Assembly: GCA_021798075.1 (NCBI GenBank)
Contig: JAJZYO010000006.1
Coordinates: 1-15,640, forward strand
DNA: 15,640 nt
Reading direction: 5' to 3'
Origin: Actinomycetes bacterium
GTDB taxonomy: Bacteria; Actinomycetota; Acidimicrobiia; Acidimicrobiales; Palsa-688
Notes under the pieces: model-generated
Told to the model about the DNA's origin: nothing
What the model saw: the letters and a program-made list of their open reading frames with translations, nothing else
Database searches by the model: none
Part shown: piece by piece, positions 6,564 through 14,251 of the stretch
Layout of the letters: each line of letters begins with the position of its first letter
Position numbering within the stretch: the first letter of the stretch is position 1
Made by a program: the position numbers and the translations under genes

Positions 6564-8246
6564 CTAAGGCTCCGTCACCGCCCCCCGCTCGGCGCCGGCG
6601 ACGAGCCGGGCGTACTTGGCGAGCACGCCGTGGCGGTACCGGGGCTCGGGCGGCTTCCAACCCGCCTCTCGCGCAGCCCGCTCGTCGGGGGAGACCTCCA
6701 GGTCTATGCGGCGGCTGGGCACGTCGATCACGACCCTGTCCCCGTCTGCGATAAAAGCGATCGGGCCGCGGTCGACCGCCTCGGGGGCCACGTGGCCGAT
6801 GCAGAGGCCGTGGGTCCCGCCGCTGAAGCGCCCGTCCGTCACCAACGCGCAGTCGGCGCCCCGCCCCGCCCCCTTCATCGCCCCGGTGACGGCGAGCATC
6901 TCGCGCATGCCCGGGCCGCCCTTGGGCCCCTCGTAGCGGATGACGACCACGGTGCCGGGTTGGATCCGGCCGGCGAGGATGGCGTCGAGGGCCGCCTGCT
7001 CGCCGTCGAAGACCCGGGCCGTCCCCTCGAAACGCTCGAAGTCGAGCCCGGCCACCTTGACGACGGCGCCGGCCGGCGCCAGCGAGCCCCGCAGGATGGC
7101 GAGGCCGCCGTCGGCGTGGATGGGCCGGGAAAGGGGGTGGACCACGTCGCCGTCGGGCGCCGGCGGGGAAAGCTGAGCGAGGTTTTCGGCAACCGTGCGC
7201 CCCGTCACGGTCAGGCAGTCGCCGTGGAGGAGGCCGGCGTCCAACAGCTCCTTCATGACCACGGGCACGCCCCCCACCCGGTCGATGTCGACCATGTGGT
7301 ACTTCCCATGGGGCTTGGTGTCGGCGAGGTGCGGCACCCGCCGGCCCACCCGGTCAAAGTCCTCCAACGAGAGCTCGACCTCGGCCTCGTGGGCTATAGC
7401 CAGCAGGTGGAGCACGGCGTTGGTCGAACCCCCGAGCGCCATCACCACGGCAATGGCGTTTTCGAACGCCTCCTTGGTCATGACCTGGCGGGGCCTGATC
7501 CCCGCCTCGAGCAGCCCGACCACCGCCTTGCCCGACTCGTAGGCGTAGTCGTCCCGCCGGCGGTCCACCGCGGGCGCGCTCGAACTTCCCGGGAGCGCCA
7601 TGCCGAGCGCTTCTGCCGCTGACGCCATCGTGTTGGCCGTGAACATCCCGGCGCAACTGCCCTCGGTCGGGCAGGCCCGCCGTTCGATCAAGCTCAGCTC
7701 CTCGTCAGTCAAGGCGCCGGCGGCCCGCGCACCCACGGCTTCGAACACGCTCACGATGTCGAGCGCCTCCCCGTGCGCCCCCCGGCCGGGCAGGATCGAC
7801 CCCCCGTAAAGGAAAACCGAAGGCAGGTTGAGCCGGGCAGCCGCCATCAGCATGCCGGGGAGGGACTTGTCGCAGCCGGCAAAGGAGGCCAGCGCGTCGA
7901 AACGCTCTGCGTGCACCATGGCTTCGACCGAATCAGCAATGATCTCCCGGCTGACGAGCGAGGCGCGCATCCCCTCGTGGCCCATGGAGATCCCGTCGGA
8001 GACGGCGATCGTGACGAACTCGACGGGGAACCCGCCGGCGTCACGTACCCCCTCTTTCGCCCGCTTCGCCAAGCGGTCGAGGGGCAAGTTGCACGGGGTA
8101 ACCTCGTTCCATGACGACGCGATGGCAACCTGAGGCTTGCCCCAGTCGGCGTCGGTCATGCCGATGGCCCGCAGCATGGCTCGCGCCGGTGCCCGCTCGG
8201 GCCCGTCGGTCACTTCGTGGCTGCGGATCTTGAGGTCGTTCGGCAT
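6564..8246 (-). CDS. ilvD: Dihydroxyacid dehydratase
   Basis: 560 residues, the normal length. It dehydrates 2,3-dihydroxyisovalerate and its isoleucine homologue to the 2-oxo acids, the step after IlvC. The three iron-sulfur cysteines are C52 (TPCNLPLD), C125 (AGCDKSLPG) and C198 (EGSCAGMF), the pattern of the [2Fe-2S] class; K127 is the likely Mg-binding carbamylated lysine. The catalytic-serine motif [10 protein letters not shown] occurs near the C-terminus. The ATG at 8246 follows TATAAG by eight nucleotides, suggesting a leaderless or nearly leaderless transcript; AAGG in the same spot could also serve as a weak ribosome binding site. It is separated from ilvBNC by the HAD and AbiEi/DUF559 genes, and no attenuator is visible in front of it. 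Confidence 0.98.
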   Translation of the reverse strand: MPNDLKIRSHEVTDGPERAPARAMLRAIGMTDADWGKPQVAIASSWNEVTPCNLPLDRLAKRAKEGVRDAGGFPVEFVTIAVSDGISMGHEGMRASLVSREIIADSVEAMVHAERFDALASFAGCDKSLPGMLMAAARLNLPSVFLYGGSILPGRGAHGEALDIVSVFEAVGARAAGALTDEELSLIERRACPTEGSCAGMFTANTMASAAEALGMALPGSSSAPAVDRRRDDYAYESGKAVVGLLEAGIRPRQVMTKEAFENAIAVVMALGGSTNAVLHLLAIAHEAEVELSLEDFDRVGRRVPHLADTKPHGKYHMVDIDRVGGVPVVMKELLDAGLLHGDCLTVTGRTVAENLAQLSPPAPDGDVVHPLSRPIHADGGLAILRGSLAPAGAVVKVAGLDFERFEGTARVFDGEQAALDAILAGRIQPGTVVVIRYEGPKGGPGMREMLAVTGAMKGAGRGADCALVTDGRFSGGTHGLCIGHVAPEAVDRGPIAFIADGDRVVIDVPSRRIDLEVSPDERAAREAGWKPPEPRYRHGVLAKYARLVAGAERGAVTEP

Positions 8247-8802
8247 ACGGCAACCTTATAAGCGCGGGCGGGGGGCGAGCGCCAGTGCCGCCACGGCTGG
8301 GGCGTTTGCCCTGGTAGCGGCGCTCGTGTTAGCGGGCTGTTCCATCAAGGCTCGCGACACCGTGTCGGCAGCCAGCCTGGAAGCAGACATCGCGGGCCAG
8401 CTCTCCACGAGCTACCAGATACCCAAGCCGCCCGTGAACTGCCCCCGCTCGGTGCCGGCGCGGGCGGGGTCGAAGTTCACCTGCACGGCCACTCTCGACG
8501 GTCAACGCCTGAAGGTGAACGGCAACGTCACCGGCACGCACGGCCAGGTCGAGGTGAAGCCGGCCACGGCCGTCGTGGTCACCAAGACGGCCGAGGCCGA
8601 CCTGGCCAAGCGCCTGAAGAAGACCTTCCACCAAGCCGTGGGGCTCGAGTGCCGAGCGCCGGCGCTACTTGTCGCCACCCCGGGGCGCAGCTTTGGGTGC
8701 ACGGCCACGGTCGGCACGATCAAGCGCCAGCTCGTGGTCAGCGTGACCGGCCACTCCGGCGCCCTCAGCTACCGTGTCCTGCCCTACAAGCGCCCGAAGT
8801 AG
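8230..8802 (+). CDS. Lipoprotein with two tandem DUF4333 units
   Basis: 190 residues from a proposed TTG at 8230. A basic n-region (KRGRG) and hydrophobic core [13 protein letters not shown] end in a lipobox with C37, so the mature protein should be anchored on the outer face of the membrane. Two DUF4333-like repeats follow. The first (about 44-110) has C71 and C85, in [17 protein letters not shown]. The second (about 113-180) has C141 and C157, in [19 protein letters not shown]. Each pair could form a disulfide. DUF4333 is common in actinobacterial secreted proteins of unknown function. The start is a problem: there is no in-frame ATG or GTG between the ilvD start (8246) and the signal core, so either this TTG, an ATG inside ilvD (8176, 8164, 8158, 8137) or a rare codon is used. 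Divergent to ilvD; ends 9 bp from convergent gatB. Confidence 0.8.
   Translation: MRSFGIRQPYKRGRGASASAATAGAFALVAALVLAGCSIKARDTVSAASLEADIAGQLSTSYQIPKPPVNCPRSVPARAGSKFTCTATLDGQRLKVNGNVTGTHGQVEVKPATAVVVTKTAEADLAKRLKKTFHQAVGLECRAPALLVATPGRSFGCTATVGTIKRQLVVSVTGHSGALSYRVLPYKRPK
8247..8262 (-). promoter_or_regulatory. Candidate -10 box of ilvD (CTTATAAG palindrome)
   Basis: The 8-bp palindrome CTTATAAG at 8255-8262 gives TATAAG on both strands. On the minus strand it ends eight nt before the ilvD ATG, a spacing that fits leaderless transcription. It is the only AT-rich spot between the divergent ilvD and DUF4333 genes. A -35 element is not evident. Confidence 0.5.
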
Positions 8803-8811
8803 CCAATTGGC

Positions 8812-10260
8812 TCACTGGCCGGCGCGGCGCCGGCGGAGCAGCTCGCTCGCGGCCCGCAAGTCGGCGTTGCCACCCGTGGCCGCCTTCACCTTCCCGATGA
8901 AAAAACCGGCCAGCTTGTCGTCGCCGGCCGCGTAACGTCCCCACTCGCGGGGGTTGGCGACGACGACGTCTTCCACGACCGCTTCCAGCGCCCCGGCACC
9001 CATCGCCTCGAACCCGAGCCTGCCCGCGACCTCCTCGGGCCCTCCCCCCTCGGCCACCATGATCTTCAAGACGCTGCGGGCCTGCGCCGAGGTGAGCTCC
9101 CCTCTCTCCTCCATCGACACCAGGCGGGCGAACTCCTCCCGCCCCAGGTGGTGGCCACCGTCGTCGCCGAGCTCCCCCGCGACCTCGTTGGCCAGCCGGC
9201 GGAGGGCAAGGCCGGCATCTGCCTCGGCCTCCACGGCAGCAGCCACGAAGCCGTCGAGCCCGAGGCGCACGACCGTCGACACGGGCTCTGACGAGGCGGG
9301 GACGCGGGCCGCCTTCGCCACCCGCCGGCGCCTTTCTGCCGGGAGCACCCCGAGATTGGCCCGGACGGTTGCGACCCAGTCTTCGGAGGGGCTGAGGGTG
9401 ACGAGGTCAGGCTCGGGGAAGTAGCGGTAGTCGAAGGCCTCCTCCTTGGAACGCATGGAATGGGTCCGCCCCTCGGACTCGTCCCAGTGACGGGTCTCCT
9501 GCTGGACCTCTCCCCCGCCAGCGCGGACCTCCACTTGCCGGGCGGCCTCGTAGGCGATGGCGCGGCCCAGGCTGCGGAGGGAGTTCATGTTCTTTATCTC
9601 GCAACGCGTACCTAGCTCCTCCGAACCAGCCGGCCGGACAGAGACGTTGCAGTCAACCCGGAGCGACCCCTCTTCCATCTTGCCGTCCGAGGCGCCCGTG
9701 GCCACGAGGATGCCCCGCAGCTCCTCGACGTATTCGCGGGCTTCCTCGGCCGAGGAGATGTCAGGGGCAGACACGATCTCGACCAGGGGCACGCCGGCGC
9801 GGTTGTAGTCGACAAGCGAATACCCCGCTTCGTGTATGCGGCCGCCACCACCGATGTGGGTGGTCTTGCCGGTGTCCTCTTCGATGTGCGCCCTGACTAT
9901 GCCGACCTGCTTCCCGCTCGGGAGCTCCAGCCACCCGCCGGCGTTTATGGGCACGTCGTACTGGCTTATCTGGTAGTCCTTGGGCATATCGGGGTAGAAG
10001 TAGTTTTTGCGGTGGAATATGGAGCTCTGGGCGCGGGAGTGCAGAGCGGCCCCGATCCGCAGCGCTAGCTCGACCGCCTGCTTGTTGAGCACCGGGAGCG
10101 ACCCCGGGAGGCCGAGGCAGACGGGGCAGACATTGACGTTGGGCTCGTCGCCGAAGCTGTTGGGGCACCCGCAAAACAACTTGGTCGCGGTGCGCAGCTC
10201 GCAGTGCACCTCCAAACCGATCACCGTCTCCCAAGCTTCCCCCCAGGCTTCGCTGCTCAT
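8812..10260 (-). CDS. gatB: Asp/Glu-tRNA(Asn/Gln) amidotransferase subunit B
   Basis: 482 residues, full length. GatB binds the misacylated tRNA, activates the Glu/Asp side chain with ATP and receives ammonia from GatA. It begins with [12 protein letters not shown]. Four cysteines, C30, C32, C45 and C48, form the zinc site (FCGCPN and CPVCLG). The family signature [14 protein letters not shown] and the kinase-like core are intact, and the C-terminal YqeY-like tRNA-binding domain follows (about 330-480). The ATG at 10260 overlaps the gatA stop as ATGA and has a strong GGGGAGG ribosome binding site 4 nt upstream. The frame is open further upstream inside gatA, but that part is a shadow. Last gene of gatCAB. 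Gene content suggests a cell that makes Gln-tRNA and/or Asn-tRNA by transamidation, as most actinobacteria do. Confidence 0.97.
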   Translation of the reverse strand: MSSEAWGEAWETVIGLEVHCELRTATKLFCGCPNSFGDEPNVNVCPVCLGLPGSLPVLNKQAVELALRIGAALHSRAQSSIFHRKNYFYPDMPKDYQISQYDVPINAGGWLELPSGKQVGIVRAHIEEDTGKTTHIGGGGRIHEAGYSLVDYNRAGVPLVEIVSAPDISSAEEAREYVEELRGILVATGASDGKMEEGSLRVDCNVSVRPAGSEELGTRCEIKNMNSLRSLGRAIAYEAARQVEVRAGGGEVQQETRHWDESEGRTHSMRSKEEAFDYRYFPEPDLVTLSPSEDWVATVRANLGVLPAERRRRVAKAARVPASSEPVSTVVRLGLDGFVAAAVEAEADAGLALRRLANEVAGELGDDGGHHLGREEFARLVSMEERGELTSAQARSVLKIMVAEGGGPEEVAGRLGFEAMGAGALEAVVEDVVVANPREWGRYAAGDDKLAGFFIGKVKAATGGNADLRAASELLRRRRAGQ

Positions 10261-11753
10261 CTTGCCTCCCCGCGCGGTGCCACCGCTTCGAGCGCTTCCG
10301 CCACCTGCAACATGACGGGCTCGCCCAGCGCGGGGGCGAGCACTTGGACCCCGACCGGCAGCCCGTCCTCTCCCGCACCGAAGGGGATGCTCACCGCAGG
10401 GTGGCCGGCCAGGTTGGACGGGATCGTGCACACGTCGGAAAGGTACATGGCGAGAGGGTCGGCCGTTTTTGCCCCGAGAGGGAAGGCAGTAGTCGGGGAC
10501 GTGGGCGACAAAAGCACATCGAAGGAGCTGTAAGCCAGATCGAAATCGCGGATCATGAGAGTGCGGACCTTTTGCGCCTTGCCGTAATAAGCGTCGTAAT
10601 AGCCCGCAGAAAGGGCATAGGTGCCGAGCATTATGCGCCGTTTCACCTCAGGCCCGAAACCGGCGGCGCGCGTTGACATGTACATCTCGGTTATGTCGTT
10701 GCCGTCGCGGCGGAGCCCGTAGCGCACGCCGTCGTAACGTGCCAGGTTGGAAGAGGCCTCGGCGGGAGCGATCATGTAGTAGGCAGAAAGGCCATAGCGC
10801 ACAGAGGGCACGCTCACTTCCTCCACCTTGGCCCCGGTCGCCGCGAGCGCCTCCGCCGCGTCGGTGACGGCTGCCGAGACGTCTGGCGCCATACCTTCCG
10901 CGCTGGCGAGCTCGGCGATCACGCCCACCCGCAGGTCCTCTGCGCCTCGCCCCAGGCGGCTGGCCGCGCTCGGGTGCTCGCCCGGGAGGCTGGTCGAGTC
11001 GCGCTCGTCGTGGCCGGAGATGACGTCGAGGGCCAGGGCGGCGTCGGCCACGCTCCGGGCGAACGGGCCGATCTGGTCGAGGGAGCTGGCAAAAGCGACC
11101 AGCCCGTAGCGAGAAACGAGCCCGTAGGTGGGCTTGACCCCGACGACGCCGCACAGCGCCGCCGGCTGGCGGATCGACCCCCCGGTGTCGCTGCCGAGGG
11201 CCAGGGCGGAGAAGCCCGCCGCCACCGCCGCTGCGCTCCCCCCGGAGGATCCCCCCGGGACCCGGGAGAGGTCGTGGGGGTTGTGGGTGGGCCCTGTGGC
11301 CGAATGCTCCGTGGAAGAACCCATGGCGAACTCGTCCATGTTGGCCTTCCCGATGACGATTGCCCCGGCAGCGGCCATCTTTTTCACCACGGTGGCGTCG
11401 TAGGGCGGGCACCAGCCGGCGAGGATCCGCGAGGAGCAGGTCGTCGGGACGCCCCGGGTACAGAGCAGGTCCTTGAGGGCCACGGGCACTCCCGCGAGCA
11501 AGCCTGGGTCCTCGCCTGCCGCGACCGCGGCGTCCACCTGAGCGGCGCGTGCCCTGGCCGCGTCGGCCGTCACCAGGTTGAACGCGTGCACCTGCTGCTC
11601 CCAGCGCTCGACCCGGGCGAGGTGCTCCTCCAGCACGGCGGCGGCCGAGAGCTCGCCACTGCGCACGCCGGCGGCTATCGCCCTGGCCGAGAGGCTCGTC
11701 AGGCCCGAAAGCGCAGCCGGGCCTTCGCCGCTGCCCGAAGGCGAGCCGCTCAC
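10257..11753 (-). CDS. gatA: Asp/Glu-tRNA(Asn/Gln) amidotransferase subunit A
   Basis: 498 residues from the GTG at 11753. GatA is the amidase-signature subunit that hydrolyses glutamine and passes ammonia to GatB. The Ser-cisSer-Lys triad is K94 ([10 protein letters not shown]), S169 ([15 protein letters not shown]) and S193 ([13 protein letters not shown]), with the 75- and 24-residue spacings known from GatA. The substrate loop [17 protein letters not shown] is also typical and separates GatA from other amidases. The GTG start overlaps the gatC stop as GTGA, and GAGG lies 5 nt upstream. The open frame continues upstream within gatC but without homology. Middle gene of the operon, translationally coupled on both sides. 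Confidence 0.97.
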   Translation of the reverse strand: MSGSPSGSGEGPAALSGLTSLSARAIAAGVRSGELSAAAVLEEHLARVERWEQQVHAFNLVTADAARARAAQVDAAVAAGEDPGLLAGVPVALKDLLCTRGVPTTCSSRILAGWCPPYDATVVKKMAAAGAIVIGKANMDEFAMGSSTEHSATGPTHNPHDLSRVPGGSSGGSAAAVAAGFSALALGSDTGGSIRQPAALCGVVGVKPTYGLVSRYGLVAFASSLDQIGPFARSVADAALALDVISGHDERDSTSLPGEHPSAASRLGRGAEDLRVGVIAELASAEGMAPDVSAAVTDAAEALAATGAKVEEVSVPSVRYGLSAYYMIAPAEASSNLARYDGVRYGLRRDGNDITEMYMSTRAAGFGPEVKRRIMLGTYALSAGYYDAYYGKAQKVRTLMIRDFDLAYSSFDVLLSPTSPTTAFPLGAKTADPLAMYLSDVCTIPSNLAGHPAVSIPFGAGEDGLPVGVQVLAPALGEPVMLQVAEALEAVAPRGEAR

Positions 11754-12052
11754 GGTGCCTCGCTCAAGATGCGGGGGATGCGGAAACGAGCGGACTCCAC
11801 TTCTGGGGCCGCCGCCAGGACCTCGTCCCTGTCCAGGCACGGCCGCGGCTCGTCCTCACGGAGCACGTTGGACAGCGGGAAGGGATGGGCCGTGGGCGGG
11901 ACGTCGGCTATGTCGAGCGCCTCGATGTCCCTGGCGTGCCCGAGGACGCTGGCGAGCTGGGTCGTGTAGAGCTCGAGCTCTTCTTCGGAGAGGGCGAGGC
12001 GGGCCAGGCGGGCGACGTGGGCGACGTCTTGCTTGGAGATCGTTGGGGCCAC
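11750..12052 (-). CDS. gatC: Asp/Glu-tRNA(Asn/Gln) amidotransferase subunit C
   Basis: 100 residues, the family's normal size. GatC wraps around the GatA-GatB interface and stabilises the complex. The sequence [23 protein letters not shown] and the [25 protein letters not shown] segment are diagnostic, and FRIPRI closes the protein. The start is the GTG at 12052: the GatC homology begins a few residues later and no other start exists until the frame reaches the divergent SCP2 gene. There is no Shine-Dalgarno, but TACGAT lies exactly at -12 to -7 relative to the GTG, so the message is probably leaderless. First gene of gatCAB. Confidence 0.95.
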   Translation of the reverse strand: MAPTISKQDVAHVARLARLALSEEELELYTTQLASVLGHARDIEALDIADVPPTAHPFPLSNVLREDEPRPCLDRDEVLAAAPEVESARFRIPRILSEAP

Positions 12053-12064
12053 CTGGACATCGTA
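12053..12064 (-). promoter_or_regulatory. Candidate -10 box of a leaderless gatCAB transcript
   Basis: TACGAT (12064-12059, minus strand) matches TANNNT and is separated from the GTG of gatC by six nucleotides, the spacing expected if transcription starts on the first base of the start codon. There is no Shine-Dalgarno and no clear -35 element. The 112-bp gap to the divergent SCP2-like gene must hold both promoters; nothing else is evident in it. Confidence 0.5.
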
Positions 12065-12164
12065 CTGAGACCGAAGGACCGCCCCATGCCGGCGACCCCG
12101 TGCTGGGCGGGCAGCCCGCGGCGGCGGCCTGAAACGGCCCTCGGCTAGCTTCGATGGGACAGCT

Positions 12165-12692
12165 ATGGCCAAGTTCCCGTTCCTCTCGGGCCCGTGGGTG
12201 GCCGAAGCGCGGCGCATCTACGCCGAAGCGGCCAGCACCCTCCCCGCCCCGCCCGCTGCCCCGCCGGTGCGGGTCAACCTCGTGGTGACCGAGGTGCCGT
12301 TCTCGGAGGGGCCCCTCGACGCCCACCTGGACACCACGACCGGTGCCCTCTCGGTCGACACCGGCCACCTGCCCGAGCCGGACGTCACGGTGTCGATGGA
12401 CTACGCCACGGCCCGGACGTTGTTTGTCGGGGGCGACGTGCAAGGCGTCATGCAGGCCTTCCTTGCCGGCCGGATCAAAGTGGACGGCGACCTGAGCAAG
12501 CTGCTCGACCCCCGGAGCGGGATCTGGCCGGCTAGCACGCCGGCACCCGATGCCGTGGCGGCCCCCGCCGGCGGAAGGGCTGGCGCGACCGACGCTGCCG
12601 GCCCGGCGCCGGCGAGCTCCCAGCCGCGCCTCGGCTTCCCCGGCCCGGCGGCCTTTCAACTGGCTACGCGGCTCCAGGAGATAACCGAGTAG
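12165..12692 (+). CDS. SCP2 sterol-transfer-fold protein
   Basis: 175 residues. Residues about 30-120 resemble the SCP2 sterol-binding fold: a strand-rich start (PVRVNLVVTEVPF) and DVTVSMDYATARTLFVGG, then the hallmark AFLAGRIKVDGDLSKLL. This family binds lipids or acyl-CoA in a hydrophobic pocket; in bacteria the ligand is usually unknown. The tail (about 125-160) is Ala/Pro/Gly-rich and probably disordered, ending in a short helix (AAFQLATRLQEITE). The ATG at 12165 is preceded by GATGGGAC, a weak ribosome binding site. The stop TAG overlaps the GTG start of the S4 gene (TAGTG), so the two are probably translated together. Divergent from gatC. Confidence 0.85.
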   Translation: MAKFPFLSGPWVAEARRIYAEAASTLPAPPAAPPVRVNLVVTEVPFSEGPLDAHLDTTTGALSVDTGHLPEPDVTVSMDYATARTLFVGGDVQGVMQAFLAGRIKVDGDLSKLLDPRSGIWPASTPAPDAVAAPAGGRAGATDAAGPAPASSQPRLGFPGPAAFQLATRLQEITE

Positions 12693-13066
12693 TGGCACCG
12701 GCAGGGCTCGCCACGGTCAGAGTGGACAAGTGGCTCTGGGCCGTCCGCCTCTACAAGACCCGCTCGGACGCCACCGAAGCCTGCCGGGCCGGCCACGTGA
12801 GGGTCAACGACACCAGCGCCAAACCGGCGACCGTGGTGAAGGCGGGCGACACGGTGCGGGCGCGCAACGCGAGCGGCGAGCACGTCGTCGAGGTGACCGG
12901 GCTCCTCGAGAAGCGAGCCAGCGCACCGGTGGCCACTTCCTGCTACATCGACCACACGCCGCCGGCCCCGGTGGAGGAGCGCCTGGCCAACTTCGTGCGG
13001 GAAAGGGGCGCTGGGCGACCGACCAAGAGGGACCGGCGCCAGCTCGAGCGCTTCCGCCGGCACTAG
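12692..13066 (+). CDS. S4-domain RNA-binding protein, Hsp15-like
   Basis: 124 residues. The S4 domain spans about 10-57: VRVDKWLWAVRLYKTRSDA, then ACRAGHVRVNDTSAKPATVV and AGDTVRAR. The basic C-terminal segment GRPTKRDRRQLERFR is typical of the Hsp15/HslR family, which in E. coli binds stalled 50S subunits carrying nascent peptidyl-tRNA. The same job here is an inference from homology. The GTG start shares a base with the SCP2 gene stop, with AGGAG 11 nt upstream; a GTG at 12722 is a less likely alternative. The stop TAG (13064-13066) overlaps, on the opposite strand, the stop of the convergent acyl-CoA dehydrogenase gene. Confidence 0.88.
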   Translation: MAPAGLATVRVDKWLWAVRLYKTRSDATEACRAGHVRVNDTSAKPATVVKAGDTVRARNASGEHVVEVTGLLEKRASAPVATSCYIDHTPPAPVEERLANFVRERGAGRPTKRDRRQLERFRRH

Positions 13067-14220
13067 CCGAACAGGTCGCGCGCTATGACCGCTTTTTGGA
13101 TCTCGTTCGTGCCCTCCTCGAAGCGCTGGGCGCGGGCGTCCCGGTATACGCGCTCGATCGGGTGGGGCTCCCAGTAGCCGATCCCCCCGTGCACCTGGAG
13201 GGCCTTGTCGGTGACCCGGGTGAGCATGTCGACGGCGTTCAGCTTGGCCATCGACGACAAGGTGGCGGAGCGCTCGTCCCCGGCCTCCCAGCGGCGCGCG
13301 GCGTGGAGCGTGAGCTGGCGGGCAGCTTCGATGTCGGCCTCGTTTTCTGCCAGGGAAAAGGCGATGGCCTGCCTGGCGGCGAGCGGCTTGCCGAAGGTCT
13401 GCCGGGTTTTGGCGTGGGCGACCGCCAGCTCCTGTGCCCGGCGGGCCAGGCCGACGCAGGTCATGGCCACCGCGATCCTGCTCGGCGTCAGGAAGCCGTC
13501 GAAGGCCACGTCGAGGCCGCGCCCTTCGTCGCCCAAGCGGTTGGCCACGGGCACCGGGGCGCGGTCGAAGACCATGTGGGCGTGGTCGGTGCCGCGGACC
13601 CCCATGGTGTCCGCCATCGCCTCGACCTTCGCCCCGGGGACGTGGCGGTCCACCATGAGCGCCACCGTCCCGTCCTTGCCCCGGGTACCGCCCAGCCGGG
13701 CGAACAAGAGCCAGTAGTCGCAGTGCGCCCCGAACGTGATCAGGTGCTTCTCGCCGGACAGGTAGTAGGTATCGCCCTCGCGCACCACGCTCGAACGGAT
13801 GTCGGCCCCCGTCCCCGCCGTCGGCTCGGTGAGGGCGAACGCCACCCGGATGTCGCCCGAGATCTGAGGGCGCACGAACGCCTTTTCCTGCTCGGGCGTG
13901 GCGAAGCGGGCGATCGCCCGCCAGATGCCGTTGCACACGTGCACGATCATGCGCAGCGACGCGTGCGACATCGAGAACAACTCGAGCAGCTCCAGGTACT
14001 GGGGAAAAGGTAGGCCCCTCCCCCCGAGCGAAGCCGGTGCCGCCAGGCGCAGGTACCCGCGCTCACGCAAGTCCTTCCACAGGCCGGGAGGCACGCTGCG
14101 CGTACGTTCGATCTCGGCGGCGTAGTCCTCGCCTGGCCCGCGGACGAAGCCCTCGACCTCCTCGGCCAGCGGGCCGGGCCCTTTCTCGCCGGCCTCTCCG
14201 GCACCAGGCACTTCGCTCAC
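13063..14220 (-). CDS. Acyl-CoA dehydrogenase family protein
   Basis: 385 residues, the standard length. FAD-dependent alpha,beta-dehydrogenation of an acyl-CoA. Visible landmarks are the FAD/substrate motif FALTEPTAGTGAD (128-140), GEKHLITFG (156-164), TRQTFGKPL (272-280) and the C-terminal block QVHGGIGYWEPHPIERVYRD, followed by RFEEGTNEIQ. There E369 (or E368) occupies the place of the catalytic base in the EGT motif. The chain-length or substrate preference cannot be read. The GTG start at 14220 has GGAGG about 10 nt upstream. It follows the acyl-CoA ligase gene by 31 bp on the same strand, so a shared transcript for activation and oxidation of one organic acid is likely. Its end overlaps the stop of the S4 gene. 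Confidence 0.93.
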   Translation of the reverse strand: MSEVPGAGEAGEKGPGPLAEEVEGFVRGPGEDYAAEIERTRSVPPGLWKDLRERGYLRLAAPASLGGRGLPFPQYLELLELFSMSHASLRMIVHVCNGIWRAIARFATPEQEKAFVRPQISGDIRVAFALTEPTAGTGADIRSSVVREGDTYYLSGEKHLITFGAHCDYWLLFARLGGTRGKDGTVALMVDRHVPGAKVEAMADTMGVRGTDHAHMVFDRAPVPVANRLGDEGRGLDVAFDGFLTPSRIAVAMTCVGLARRAQELAVAHAKTRQTFGKPLAARQAIAFSLAENEADIEAARQLTLHAARRWEAGDERSATLSSMAKLNAVDMLTRVTDKALQVHGGIGYWEPHPIERVYRDARAQRFEEGTNEIQKAVIARDLFG

Positions 14221-14251
14221 TCTTGGTCGACCTCCCGGGCTGCTGGCGCCC

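Noticed and set aside
12053..12164. Small RNA or riboswitch between gatC and the SCP2-like gene
   Set aside because: Only a minor GGCC-type stem is visible; nothing beyond what GC-rich sequence gives by chance.
12656..13936. Long minus-strand open frame of 426 codons
   Set aside because: It is out of frame with the convincing S4 and acyl-CoA dehydrogenase genes, very rich in Arg/Gly/Pro, and has no recognisable motif: a GC-rich shadow.
12730..14013. Long plus-strand open frame of 427 codons
   Set aside because: Antisense to the acyl-CoA dehydrogenase and out of frame with the S4 gene; its composition is that of a shadow.
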